Source of the DNA: Prosopocoilus inquinatus
Taxonomy: Eukaryota; Arthropoda; Insecta; Coleoptera; Lucanidae
Direction of reading: 5' to 3'
Assembly (NCBI GenBank): GCA_036172665.1
Contig: CM069871.1
Location: 56,604,713-56,668,712 of the forward strand
Length of the DNA: 64,000 nt
The notes below the pieces were generated by a model that did not search any database, was not told the DNA's origin, and saw only the letters and a list, made by a program, of their open reading frames with translations. The position numbers were made by a program, and so were the translations under genes. Below, piece after piece: positions 11,330 to 22,180 of the stretch (positions are counted from its first letter, which is position 1; each line of letters begins with the position of its first letter).

Positions 11330-11490
11330 ACATTTTTATGATTTTGTCAGTGTGATTAGGTTGTTTTTAGACATTTTTAGTGCTTTTAAATTGGTAGCGT
11401 ACTGAAGATGGCAGCTTAGCTGCCGAAATACGTATCTACGGATATAAAAATTATTGTGGGCGGAGGTTAATTTCAATTATTTCAGTTAAA
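11330..11490 (+). repeat. Dispersed repeat with hammerhead-like core, copy 1
   Basis: This repeat is shared with 42515-42610. It contains CTGAAGA (11402-11408), a perfect 6-bp hairpin GGCAGC/GCTGCC, GAAA (11425-11428), then a 5-of-6 bp stem ATACGT/ACGGAT ending in UA. The order CUGANGA, stem II, GAAA, stem III, UH is that of a hammerhead ribozyme, but there is one extra U after the first box and no clear stem I. Such motifs are known from Penelope-like elements. The sequence after the motif (TTATTGTGGGCGGAGG) is also conserved in the other copy. Confidence 0.5.
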
Positions 11491-11502
11491 GGTTAAATGT
11501 TA

Positions 11503-11699
11503 TCACACAGGATGTATTTAACTTTAGGCTTTGTTTAAACAGTTTTTAAAATTCAAGCAAAATTGAGCATTTCGTGATCTTAAAACGATAGACATTGATA
11601 CTGATTGTCTATCGTTTTCAGCTCAAAACACGCTCAATTTTGCTCTTGAAGTTTAAAAACTGTGCAGACAAAACCTAAGGTAAAATGCATCGTGTGTGG
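11503..11699. mobile_element. TA-flanked palindromic MITE, 197 bp
   Basis: The two halves are complementary almost to the centre. The left arm contains AACAGTTTTTAAAATTCAAG and CAAAATTGAGC, and the right arm contains their complements. The innermost stem is AAAACGATAGACA/TGTCTATCGTTTT. TA flanks both ends (11501-11502 and 11700-11701). It is non-coding, probably Tc1/mariner-related. Confidence 0.8.
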
Positions 11700-12284
11700 T
11701 AGCCTTAAAACAGCCTTCGTTTTCACCATTATTCACAATATTTTTGAAAAAGCTCACGCTAACAAATATTTCTTCGATAATAACGCAATTAAATTTCATC
11801 TTTTGATAGACGCTACCGAAACGCCCGGGAATTTTTAATATAACGCAGCGAATCTTATTAAATTGAATTATGGAGTAAATCACGTACAGTTATGAATTTT
11901 AAATTTTTACAGACGATCGCAAATTGATGTACGCGCAGTTCTTTATTTAGTGAGTTCGATGCCACGTAAGGAATTTATAAGCTGGGGGAATTAAATTTTA
12001 AAGTGCGTGGGGGTTTTTAAAGGAATATTATATGACTAATTAAGGAATTAAGGTGCCTTTTATATTGAAAACGCTATGCAGCCGTTTGTCGCCAGCTTTC
12101 CGTAGGAAAAGTCTCGCCCATAATCGCCGATTATTCCGTCCAAATTAAATTTCTTTTTTATTACGAAAACAAAATAAACTACGTAATTATAGTTGCTCGG
12201 ATAATGGAAAAAGTCGACTCGAGTCGTCGAATCGACGTTTCACTACACGTCGACATCAACAATTCTAAAAAGTTAAAGTAAAAA

Positions 12285-12805
12285 AATGTTAAAAATCAAG
12301 TCATTAAAATGTGACTTAACCAATCTCAAGGTCAGTCCAACTCAACTGAACTAAAGCTTAGTGAATTCAATCGAAGCAAATAATAATTTCAAAAAAAAGC
12401 AAAGCTCGACCACTGTCAAGGTCAACCAAATTATATAAGATTGGACTTTCTACTATTTGTGTAAGTTGATTATATAAATAATACTCCTAAATAATAATAA
12501 ACAAACAAACGACCTAACTCCTGCTCGGTTTCTGAAACGATACATAACTTTACGTAGAGATAAACTCAAGATAAACTCACCATAACTTCTAAAAACCGTT
12601 TCTCAAATCTTTATCTGTAGCTAAAGTGTATACGTAGCAATGTAAACAATTTATGCTTTTCATAAAGTTATCTGTCGAGAAAAATTTATGTTTACCTAAA
12701 GTTATTTATCGTTTCAGAAACCGGGTATCCATTTAATACAAGTAAGAAATTAAAAGTCGATAAAAATGTGGTTTAGCCAATTTCAAGGTCAATCCAACTC
12801 AACTT
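12285..12805 (+). repeat. Diverged direct repeats bracketing a MITE
   Basis: The segment around 12285-12350 (containing CAATCTCAAGGTCAGTCCAA) recurs at about 12740-12805 (CAATTTCAAGGTCAATCCAA) in the same orientation. A shorter partial copy is near 12405. The second copy ends exactly where LINE coding sequence begins (about 12806), so it marks the break that removed the 3' half of that LINE. Confidence 0.6.
12526..12724. mobile_element. Inverted-repeat MITE, ~199 bp
   Basis: The left end (CGGTTTCTGAAACGATACAT then AACTTTA) is complementary to the right end at 12689-12724 (TAAAGTTATTTATCGTTTCA then GAAACCG). The arms are ~38 bp. The interior is non-coding. The exact target duplication is unclear, so the superfamily is not assigned. 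Confidence 0.65.
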
Positions 12806-14808
12806 GACACAAATAATTTCTCAACTGGCTAGCCATTATCTTTTCCAAGACCTTCGACAGTGTGGTCAAGATGCTAATCGGCCGCAAATCCTTAAAATTC
12901 TCAGTCTTACTAGCTTTTGGTAAAGGTATTATTTTTGCTTGTTTCCACTGATCGGGGAAATTATTTGTAGTAAGACAGAAGTTAAATATATGTGTAAAAA
13001 TGGGAAGTAGATAGGGACAGCAAAGATTAATCATAGTGATTGAAATGTCATCAAAACCTGTTGATTTAGAAGTAATGTCGCCGATAAATTTTGCTACTTG
13101 ATCCTCTGATACTTCTTTAAAGGCAAAATTAGAAGCTTTTGAGCTAACATTGTTACTGTAAAAATTTAATACATTTGCGTCAGGAGTATTTACAGAACCT
13201 GTTACAGTATTAAAGTAGTTGTTAATAGCATTTACATCTTTAAGATGATGGGGTATTGCAGAAGTTGTTCAGCTGACAATGTTAAACTCCTTCAAATTCC
13301 TCCAGAAGGTCTTTTTGTTCGAATTTCGAAAGCTATATTCCAAGTAAGCCTGTTTTTTCGATTTAATGGCACTAGAGGTAAAATTTCTCAATTGTTTGTA
13401 ATAATCCCAATGAGATGGAAGTTTAGTTCGCTTAAACCTTTTTAACGCATTATCACGCAATTTCAGCATAAGTTTAACATTCTCAGTCATCCAACCAACT
13501 TTTGGCGTATTAAAACTTGACTTAATAAAACTTAATATTGTTAAATTAAAATTCAAAAAATCCACTTTCTCATTTACATTATCAAATTGGGTAACTGTCC
13601 ACCAAGGAAGAGACATTAAATCTTGAACAAACAATTCAAGATTAAAATGTTTGAAAGAACGGTATGTACGGTAAACTGGGATATTTTTACAGATATTACG
13701 TCTAATACTGCAATATATTAAATTGTGATCCGATAATTCGTGAACATCTAGCACACCACTATCGGCAACAATAGTGTTTTCATTGGCCACAATAACATCA
13801 ATTAGAGAAAAAGAATTCCGAGTAACTCGAGCTGGGCTATCAATTATATGTTTTATATTCAAAGCGTTCAGAACAGAAAGAAAGGAAATACTATCATTGG
13901 CGCAGGTTAATAATTTAATATTAATGTCCCGAAGGCAAATAATCACACTGAAGTTGCAGAAAAGTTCATTACAGTATGTTAAGAAGTCGTTTAGTCTGGA
14001 ATTTGGTGGCCGATATATCACACCGATATAGATATTTGTTTTGTTATAATTAATGTTTATCCACAGATGTTCCATAAACACAAGACGTTCGGATTTTACA
14101 ACTTTAAAAGAAATATTTTGTTTCAAATAAGTAGCAACGCCTCCGCCTCTACCGTCGCGATCCTTACGTACAGGGTGTGGATAAAGTGTGGAACAAAATT
14201 CATATTTCTGTTATCTTGGGTTTGATGAAAAAATCCTGAAACAGGTCGATTTTAGTTTTGTCCCATGCACTTTATGACATAGTGAATTTTATTCTGTGGC
14301 CATCTGATTGCACCCAGGTGTGACGTCATTAGTTTTTTCAAATGGTAACATCCGACTTTTATTATCCCTTGTCGTTAAGTATTCCAATGTGCATACAATG
14401 GTATAAAAAGTTTGGTATTTTACATAACAATTTTTTGGAGAAAAACACTTTCGAATTTAAAAAAAATTAAAATTTTATTCCTATGATAAACTAATCAAAA
14501 ATTATCAACAAATTAGATACGTCTGAGGTGTACCTCGGATTGTCTTCATTCGAGACATCGACCAGTCGACATAAGGGAAACAAAAAAACCCTATGCAGGC
14601 CTTACCGTTTGTTCCTAGAACCGAATGATTTTTTAAATTTCCGGTTGATGATGTTTTTTACAATTGAAAAACGCAAGTAACTATGGCGTAGACGAAAGTA
14701 ATGTCAAAGTACTGTCAATTAGCTTATAACCGTATATCAAGTACTGCACCTGAGTATTCGTTTTGACTAGAACGGAAATTTGGTAGTGTTGAAAGTGAAT
14801 CACGAAAA

Positions 14809-16229
14809 TGGCTTATTTGAGCGAAAAAGACAGAATTCAAATTCTTATTATGGTTGGCTTTGGTGATAGATATATATAGGAGAAAGATATTTTTCGCGGA
14901 TCAAATTCTAATGAAGCGGGCAATATAAGATATTAGACCGTAGCGTGTAAACAAACGCGAGGGCTGCGGAGACAATTAACGCCGCTACAGCAATGGTGTT
15001 ACTCAGTAAATGTGCAAAGATTTTCAGAGTAATTAGTTGACCAGTTGTACATCGACCGGCGAACTTTATTACGACATTGCGTCATCTAGTAAGAACGCCG
15101 TAAATTATTTTCACCGTCCCATTACAGATGTGCCTGTTCGATACATTTTTACGGCGCTACTGAAACGATGGTGTGTACTTATCGAAATCCTATGCTTAGT
15201 GATAAAATACGTAGCCATGAAGAAGCCTGTCAATTGTTCAATGCAGAAAATGCAAACCGAACACCGATTTCGCGATCAACGGTGAGCAAAATTGTGGCAA
15301 AATTCGCAGAAACTGGCAGTGTGAAAGACAGACCCAAACAAGGTCGTCCAAGAACTGAAGAAGGTACTAGGCTGAACATTCACTTGGAAGTTCAAAACAA
15401 CCCCCACACTTCAACAAGAAACATTGCCAGAGATAATGCAGTCGACTTTTCCACAGTCGCAAAGTACTTGAAGAAGGAAAAACTTCATCCATATAAACTC
15501 CATCTCGTTCAGGAACTGAATGAAGATGACTTCGACCGTCGAAACGAGTTCTGTGAACAATTGATGCTACGATGCGATGAGAATCCCGAATTTCTCAGTA
15601 ATGTGCTTTTTAGCGACGAAGCAACTTTTAAAATAAACGGTCAGGTGAATCGCCATAATTGTAGATATTGGTTGGACGAAAATCCTCGATGGGTTCGGGA
15701 GGGTCACACTCAAATCCAACAAAAAGTTAATGTGTAGGCGGGAATAATAGGAGATCGCATTGTGGGACCTGTCTTTCTCGAGGGAAATTTAAACGCTGAA
15801 AGATATTTAGATTTTCTAAGATTTGACCTCGTGCCAGCATTGGTAATACTGTTTCCGGACGAAGCCAATCCTGAGGCGCCTCATCCCAGAATCTGGTTCC
15901 AACAAGATGGAGCACCTCCACATTTTGGCCAGCATGTTCGCAGGTATCTCGACGAAATTTTCCCAGGGAGATGGATAGGACGAAGGGGAACAATTGACTG
16001 GCCTCTCCGCTCGCCAGATCTCACCCCACTTGATTTTTTTCTATGGGGTCATGTGAAATCAAAGGTGTACACAAATAAACCACATGACTTGGATGACCTG
16101 AAAACTCGCATTTATGAGGAAATTCGCAATATTGACCCAGAGACAATACGACGTTCCGTAGAAAGTGTGTACGTCCGTCTTGGCCAATGTCAAATGGCCA
16201 ACGGTGGACAGTTTGAACACCTCCGTTGA
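14809..16229 (+). pseudogene. DD41D transposase, disrupted
   Basis: The N-terminus starts at the ATG at 14809 (MAYLSEKDRIQIL). It is interrupted after about 20 codons by a ~336-bp insertion, then continues from ~15199. Two helix-turn-helix regions follow (PISRSTVSKIVAKF and STRNIARDN...STVAKYLKK), then the DDE domain. The catalytic Asps are in LFSDEATF (15615-15617), QQDGAPPH (15906-15908) and LTPLDFFLWG (16032-16034). Exactly 41 residues separate the second and third Asp, the DD41D signature reported for rosa-type elements. An in-frame TAG (15735-15737) replaces the Trp codon of the conserved NVWAGI segment. The stop at 16227-16229 abuts the right TIR. The catalytic residues survive but the gene cannot make a full protein. 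Confidence 0.9.
14869..15204. other. ~336-bp insertion within the transposase gene
   Basis: GTGATA occurs at 14863-14868 and again at 15199-15204, exactly where the protein similarity stops and restarts (GFGD before, DKIRSHEEACQLF after). The intervening sequence has no long ORF, no clear inverted ends and no intron borders that preserve the frame. I read it as a small unidentified insertion with a possible 6-bp duplication rather than an intron. Confidence 0.55.
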
Positions 16230-16800
16230 TATTTTATCTAATTTGTTGATAATTTTTGATTAGTTTATCATTTTTTTTTGATTAGTTTATCACGAATAAA
16301 ATTTTAATTTTTTTAAATTCGAAAGTGTTTTTCTCCAAAAAATTGTTATGTAAGATACCAAACTTTTTATACCGTTGTATGCAAAATGGAATACTTAACG
16401 ACAAGGGATAATAAAAGTCTGATGTTACCATTTGAAAAACTGATGACGTCACACCTGAATGCAATCAGATGGCTACAGAATGAAATTCACTATGTCATAA
16501 AATGAACGAGACAAAACGAAAATCGACCTGTTTCAGGATTTTTTCATCAAACCCAAGATAACAGAAATATGAATTTTGTTCCATACTTTATCCACACCCT
16601 GTATAATTCTGTAGTTGGGACTATTTACAGCTTGATTTGGAACATTCTCATTCAACCAAATTTCAGTTACCGCCACAATATCAGAATTTAAATTTGAAGT
16701 CAAATTACCAAATATATTAAACTGAGCAGTTAGCGAACGAGCATTAAGATGAGATATTTTTAATGTATCAAATGTCATCGTAGTCACACAATTATGTTAA

Positions 16801-18339
16801 TTATGTAATTTTTGGTTGTGTTTGATCAACAACGGTTAATTATAAATTTATAATTCATGGCCGTTAATTATGGATCATTTTATAGTAGGAGTAGAAAAAA
16901 AGGTTAATTTTTTATTACATTTTCTGCAGTGCAACAAACAAAGAAATAAATTTGAAGTTATAGAACATGGCCGTGAATGAAATCTTTTTATTAGCAGGCA
17001 TTTGTGCGGAACGAAAAGTGACTTTTAATAAATTTGCATTTCGGACGTGGGCAGATATTCATCAGTAAACTGAATGCCGTGATGCTGCGAAAATTCGATA
17101 AAACATGCAGATCTGTCAGCAAACTTAGTCAACCAGAAAATCGTCATGTGCGCTAGAGGTATTATTTAGGGCAAGCAATACGCGAGTCATTGTCGAATCG
17201 CAATTTCGTGAATTTGTCAGCTTAGGAAAAAATAGTTTTCATTCTTGCGTTTGCAATAGATCGTTAAAACTTCATTTACGTACGACATTTACACAAGATA
17301 TTATTTTTTCCGTTAGATTGGAAGATCCATAAATGTGTTTTGAGTTATATTTACGTTCTGTATGCAAAAAAAACTTGCTGTTTTGAATTCCCTTCTTTCC
17401 GTTGCAAAATCCTTTCAAAAGTAAATAGTAATAATTAATAGGATCGCATAGATTTTCATTCTACGCAACATCCAGTGCGGTGCCTCTTTTTAGGGTTCAA
17501 TTTTATATCTCGAAAATGACAAACACAGAATTATTTTTGTTTATTTCTCTTAGTAATCTGAGACATTCATTCTCTTACTCGATTATTTTTTTTTCTTGGA
17601 AGGAATAAATCCCACTCGCCTTGTAAGCACATGACTTATGAACTCGAATGAAATGTTACATCTACAAGTTGATTGAATACGCCCTGCTTTATTAAAAAAG
17701 AAACGAGAAATTGATCTGCGGTAGAAATTAAAAACGCCTGCAATATATTTCAACGTTTAAAACGCCGACAAGTATTTGAAACATCTGCAAATTGAATTCC
17801 ATGTTCTTCCGCGGGGTGGACCATACAGCAAGATATTTGAAAAGAATTTATTAAAATTAGTTGTCAGAGCTCTCAGTTCTTTCTTTACATTGCTGAAATA
17901 TTTTAATTGCCGCATAGTTTAATTGCTGGCATTGTGAACAGTAATAAACAAAGCTAGTGACATTCCAGACAGGCATGGGCGTCCTATAATACATGATTTT
18001 CTTATTAATCTATAGTCTTAAGCTCTAATTGAACGTTCCTATGTCTGCAAAACTGTGCAATTATATTTGTGTTTGCTTAAATTTTCAAATTAGTACGATT
18101 AACACTAGCGTAAAATTTATTAAGTGCGTACTAGAAACTACTACCAACAACTTAAGAACGACAATAAAAAAAGATTAAAGTTTAAAGGAAATCATCAAAA
18201 TTCGAAGAAGGGGGAAGGAAAAATGTTTACCAGTAAAGGTTTTCAGCATCTAGACATTTATTTCCTTAATTCGTTTGGTTTGTCTAAGTTTGAGATTGAT
18301 TGTAATGAGATTTGATTTTAACGCTCACCAATTGGTTTC
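16801..18339. other. Unassigned AT-rich sequence
   Basis: The first ~60 bases may be the 5' leader of the LINE. Nothing else is recognisable. Confidence 0.4.
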
Positions 18340-20535
18340 CCTTTACTGATTCTTTTTCAGGTTCTTTCTTCCTATGGTTATGGGATTTTCATGTCTTTGT
18401 TTTCCTATTTTTCTTTGTTTTATCATTATTTCAATTCTCATTATTTGTAGTTGTTCCAATCACTCTGAACTATTTTTTTAAATTCCTTCTTCCCAATTTC
18501 TTGTTTTCTTCCTGTTTCCATTGTTTCTTTATTCTTTTTAAATGTTCATGATATGTTAACTATTCCCGCCCTTCAGCTTCATTCTTCCAATTCCTCTTTT
18601 CCTGATTCTCTTACATAACCATTTGCTTATTTCTCATTCTTCCTTGCATTCAAACACATTTAAATGCCCTGCTCTTAACCCCACTAATTTCAGTTTAAAT
18701 TTTAGCTTCCAGTCTTCAATTGCTATGGGGATTTTCTTGCTCTTTCTTTTTCTATTTCCTTGTTGTTCTTTGAGGTTGTTCAAGTTATCTTAATTACCTC
18801 TACTCTCGGTTGTAATAATTTCTGTCACTATTGTAGCTAGCTCCCGTCTTCTAATTTTCTTTTTTTATATATTTTGCTTTACCATTCTTTAATTTCTTCA
18901 ACTATCAAACTATGCCTGTTTCCATTGCTTCGTCATTCTTTTTAGATGTTCAAGATATGTTAACTATTGCCGCTCTACAGCTTCATTCTTCCATTTTTAT
19001 CTCTTTTCCTGGTTCTTCTAGGTAACCATTTTCTTATTTCTCCTTCTTCGTAGCATTCAAATATATTTAAAAGCACTGCTCTTAACCCATCTAATTTCAG
19101 TTTTAATTTTAGCTTCCAATCTTCAGTTGCTATGAAGATCTTGCTTTTTCTTTTTTCTACTTTCTCGTTGTTCTTTGAGGTTATTCAAGTCATCTTAATT
19201 ACCTCTATTCCCAGATTTCCTAATTTCAATGACTATTGCAGCTAGCTCCCTTTTTGTAATTTTCTTTCTTGTTTATATCCTTTGCTTTATCATTCTTTCA
19301 TTTCTCTAACTGTCTTTGCCTCTTGACTTTTCTAATTTGTTTCTTCCAACAGTTTGGAATCTTCTGTTTAGCTTCTTTCTTTTAAATTTGCTCCATCATT
19401 CTTTTAAATCTCATTTGTTGAAATTATTTTACTCTTGATTTTCTCGTTATTTTTGCTGCTTTTTCTCCATCTGCAACCTCTACGTCTCTGTTTTACTATC
19501 TATTATTTTATTTTGTTTAATTATTTTCCTTGCTTCACCGTCCTTTCATTTCTTATTCTCTGCACATGTTTAAGTCATTTTAACAACCCTTACTCTTGAC
19601 TGCACCAATTTCTGCTACTCTTTAGATATCCTTTCCTAACGACTATCGTATCTCCTCATTTTGTCTTTTTCTGTTTCCCTTGTCTTGCTTTGCCTTGATT
19701 TCTCCTTCATTTCAAAGTCATTTAACAATGTCTGGGGTTTCCTTGCAATTCGATACAAGAACAAGAAGTAAGACAGCAAATGAAAAGCTATCCCAATTAA
19801 GGGGTAAGACCAAGAAGGCGCAAGATAATTTAGATTTTAGCTTCTAGTCTTCATTTGCTTTTTTTCTTTTTCCTTATTATTTCCTCGTTGTTCTTAGAGG
19901 TTGTTCAAGTCATCTTAATTACCTCTACCCTCAGCTCTTCTAATTTCTGGCACTCTTGTAGCCAGCGCCCTTCTTTTAATTTTCTTTGTTTTTATGTCTC
20001 TTTCTTTACCATTCTTAGGATGTTTTTCTAACTGTCTTTGCCTATTGACTCCTCTGTTTTATTTCTTCCGACAGTTTTGCAATCTTCTGCTTAGCTTCCT
20101 TCTTATATTAATTTTCTTTTATTTGCTCCACCAATCTTTCATATCTCATTTGTTCAAATTGTTTTAATCGCCTTTACTCTTGATTTTCTCGTTACTGTTT
20201 TGGCTGATTTTTCTCCATTCACAATGAAGCCTTCCCATCTACGTTTTATCGTCTATTTTATTTTGTTTTATTATTTTCCTTGCTTCATCGTCCTTTCATT
20301 TCTTATTCTCTGCACATGTTTAAGTCATTTTGACAACCCTTCTTCCCTTCTTCTCGACTGCACCAATTTCTGCTCCTCCTTTGCTTTCCTTTTCCAACGG
20401 CTGTGTTGTCTTTTTCTGTTTTCCTTGCTATGCCTTTCTTTGATTTCTCTTTATTTTCAAAGTCTTCTTTCATGTCTACTGTTTCCTTGCAATTAGATTC
20501 AAGAGTAAGAAGTAAGACAGCAAATGAAAAGCTGT
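18340..20535 (-). repeat. Large strand-biased tandem array (pyrimidine-rich on +)
   Basis: Units repeat head to tail. CCTGTTTCCATTG at 18511 recurs ~404 bp later at 18915 with over 300 bp of similarity. A longer period of ~745 bp links 19480-19790 with 20190-20535 (GACAGCAAATGAAAAGCT at 19772 and 20516). A third copy of CTTAATTACCTCTA is near 19915. The minus strand is strongly purine-rich and, in several frames, Lys/Glu/Arg-rich between stops, as if a charged coding repeat had decayed. No protein family was recognised and no intact ORF exceeds 100 codons. Confidence 0.75.
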
Positions 20536-21690
20536 GCTAATTAAGGAGTAAAAGCAATAAAGAAAGTCCGAGTCATTCCCAGGAAGTAATACGTTTTTGC
20601 AAACACAATTCCGATCGTACGTTTCCTGACTTTTATGAATACAACTAGTACGGCATTCAACTAAAAAAGTGAGACTGCGGCCTCTAATCAAAGAAAATTT
20701 ACGAGATTTACTGCCGAGCGAACGTATTTCTTGCAGTCATAAAAGCCATCCGGGTCCTAATTATAATCCATACTTTCACTTCTACGATTAAAGGTCAAAT
20801 TTTATTAAGTGTTTGTTATATTAGTCTGAGAATATTTTGGCTTTAGAAAGGCAAAAATTCACTGCTCAACTGCGATTATTCGCAGCATGTACCTGAGTAC
20901 GAGTTAATAAATCACTTTTTTTTGCAACATCTATCAATCATCTAGTTATAATGTATGATGCGTTAATGGGACGTCATATGATCCTTTCGCGGTTGAACCA
21001 TATCACAAAGAATACACATAATTATAACCACCAATATTGTTTTCTTTTACTATTTAGAATGAATCCGAAACTTCGCTATTTTGTTTCTGAAAAATGTAAT
21101 GATGATAACTTAAAATAGTATAGAACTCAATGTCTAGGGATAAGACTTTTAACAAAGCTAATTACAATACCACAATGCCACCCCTATCGGATATAAAATT
21201 GTATCTAACATCTTCATTGATTATATACCTAGGGTTATGTATATTTGCGTCACATTGATTTTATAACAAAGCCCGACCTAAAGCTATTGTGGCTGCAATT
21301 GCAACTAATGCGGCAAAGAGATAAAGCAAAATCTCATTTATTGCAAAGGTGAGTTTTATTTCCTGGTCTCTTTTATTATTTTATGGAAGACTGTGAACGA
21401 CGTGAAATGCTTTCATTCTATTTCATTAAGTCACGTAGAGGTAATAAGATTTTAGAGGCAAACCGAATTTATTATATGCCGCGTTGTATTCAGAAATACA
21501 AATGAGGCAAATATGACATTATCAAGCAAATTAAGCTATATCGTAGTCAAGTGGAAGCACAAAGACACTTTGTACGTTTCCATCTTTATGGTATTTGAAC
21601 ATAAAGTTTGCATCGATCATTATTTTTTGTTATTTATTTGGTGTTATACAAATTACGTTCTAGCTAGTATAATACGATTAGTTACACCGG
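20536..21690. other. Unassigned sequence
   Basis: No supported feature; short open frames only. Confidence 0.4.
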
Positions 21691-22180
21691 TTGTTCCTTT
21701 ACTGCGTGCAAATATTTAAACCTGTAACACGTCACCATAAATGACAACGATCGAACTCGTCTACTATGTCCATAACAAAAAGTTTTCCAGAAAAATGCAG
21801 ATTTTACCAAACTGTTTGAGAACTGCTGGCATAGCTTATGAGTGGATGGTGGCCTAACTCTCGCGGCCGTTTGTTGAATGACGACGCGAAGATAGGTCAG
21901 TATTTAACTTGACTTTGTGCATGAACAATGTAAATCATCCGGTCAATCAAAACCCACAATGCCCATGGATTTATTAAATTAAATAAATGTAACTTCACTC
22001 CAAGTAATTACAAGTTTAAGTATTTTCAAATAAATTAAAAATTGGTGCAATTCAAGAAGCTGCGAATATCGCATGTGGTTGTCGCCGAACAAGTTAAAAG
22101 AGAGGTACAAATAAATTGTAATTTTACATTCCATATGTATTTTTAATAGACATATCAAAACTAGACATTTACTTTTTTTT
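21691..22180 (+). repeat. Dispersed repeat family R1, copy 1
   Basis: This ~490-bp segment is shared, in the same orientation, with 31174-31645. Common landmarks are CTGTTTGAGAACTGCTGGCA, GTAATTACAAGTTTAAGTAT and TGCAATTCAAGAAGCTGCG. The middle third differs strongly in composition between copies. No ORF or terminal repeat was seen, so the class is unknown. Confidence 0.75.

Larger units (their letters stand above)
14171..16601 (+). mobile_element. Tc1/mariner-like DD41D transposon, 2,431 bp, long TIRs
   Basis: The element has ~350-bp terminal inverted repeats (14171-14518 and 16236-16601), both starting CAGGGTGTGGATAAAGT when read inward. TA flanks each side (14169-14170 and 16602-16603). 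The target is the endonuclease of the LINE at 12806-16800; removing the element plus one TA leaves that frame continuous. The single gene between the TIRs is damaged, so the copy is not autonomous. The TIR arms are ~90% alike by eye, implying an old insertion. A GGTATAAAAAG box in the left TIR (about 14400) could be the promoter. Confidence 0.93.
12806..16800 (-). pseudogene. Non-LTR retrotransposon (endonuclease plus RT start), interrupted
   Basis: Reading leftward on the minus strand, the ORF begins near 16787 with an apurinic-like endonuclease: SHLNARSL (catalytic Asn) and TEIWL (catalytic Glu). It is broken at 16602 by a DNA transposon and resumes at 14170 with RDGRGGGVATYL, YRPPN, RDINI (the GDFN Asp; the usual Gly is Arg), SLIDVI and SDHNLI. 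An in-frame TGA lies at 13269-13271, after which the frame stays open into the RT fingers (KIIPLPKASK, LRPISILTTLSKVLEK) and stops near 12790. RT palm, FADD motif and 3' end are absent. Loss of the 3' end is unusual because LINEs normally lose their 5' end. Domain content fits Jockey/CR1-like elements. Confidence 0.88.

Noticed and set aside
14863..15204. Intron in the transposase gene
   Set aside because: No GT...AG pair at the borders keeps the frame, and the border repeat GTGATA fits an insertion better.
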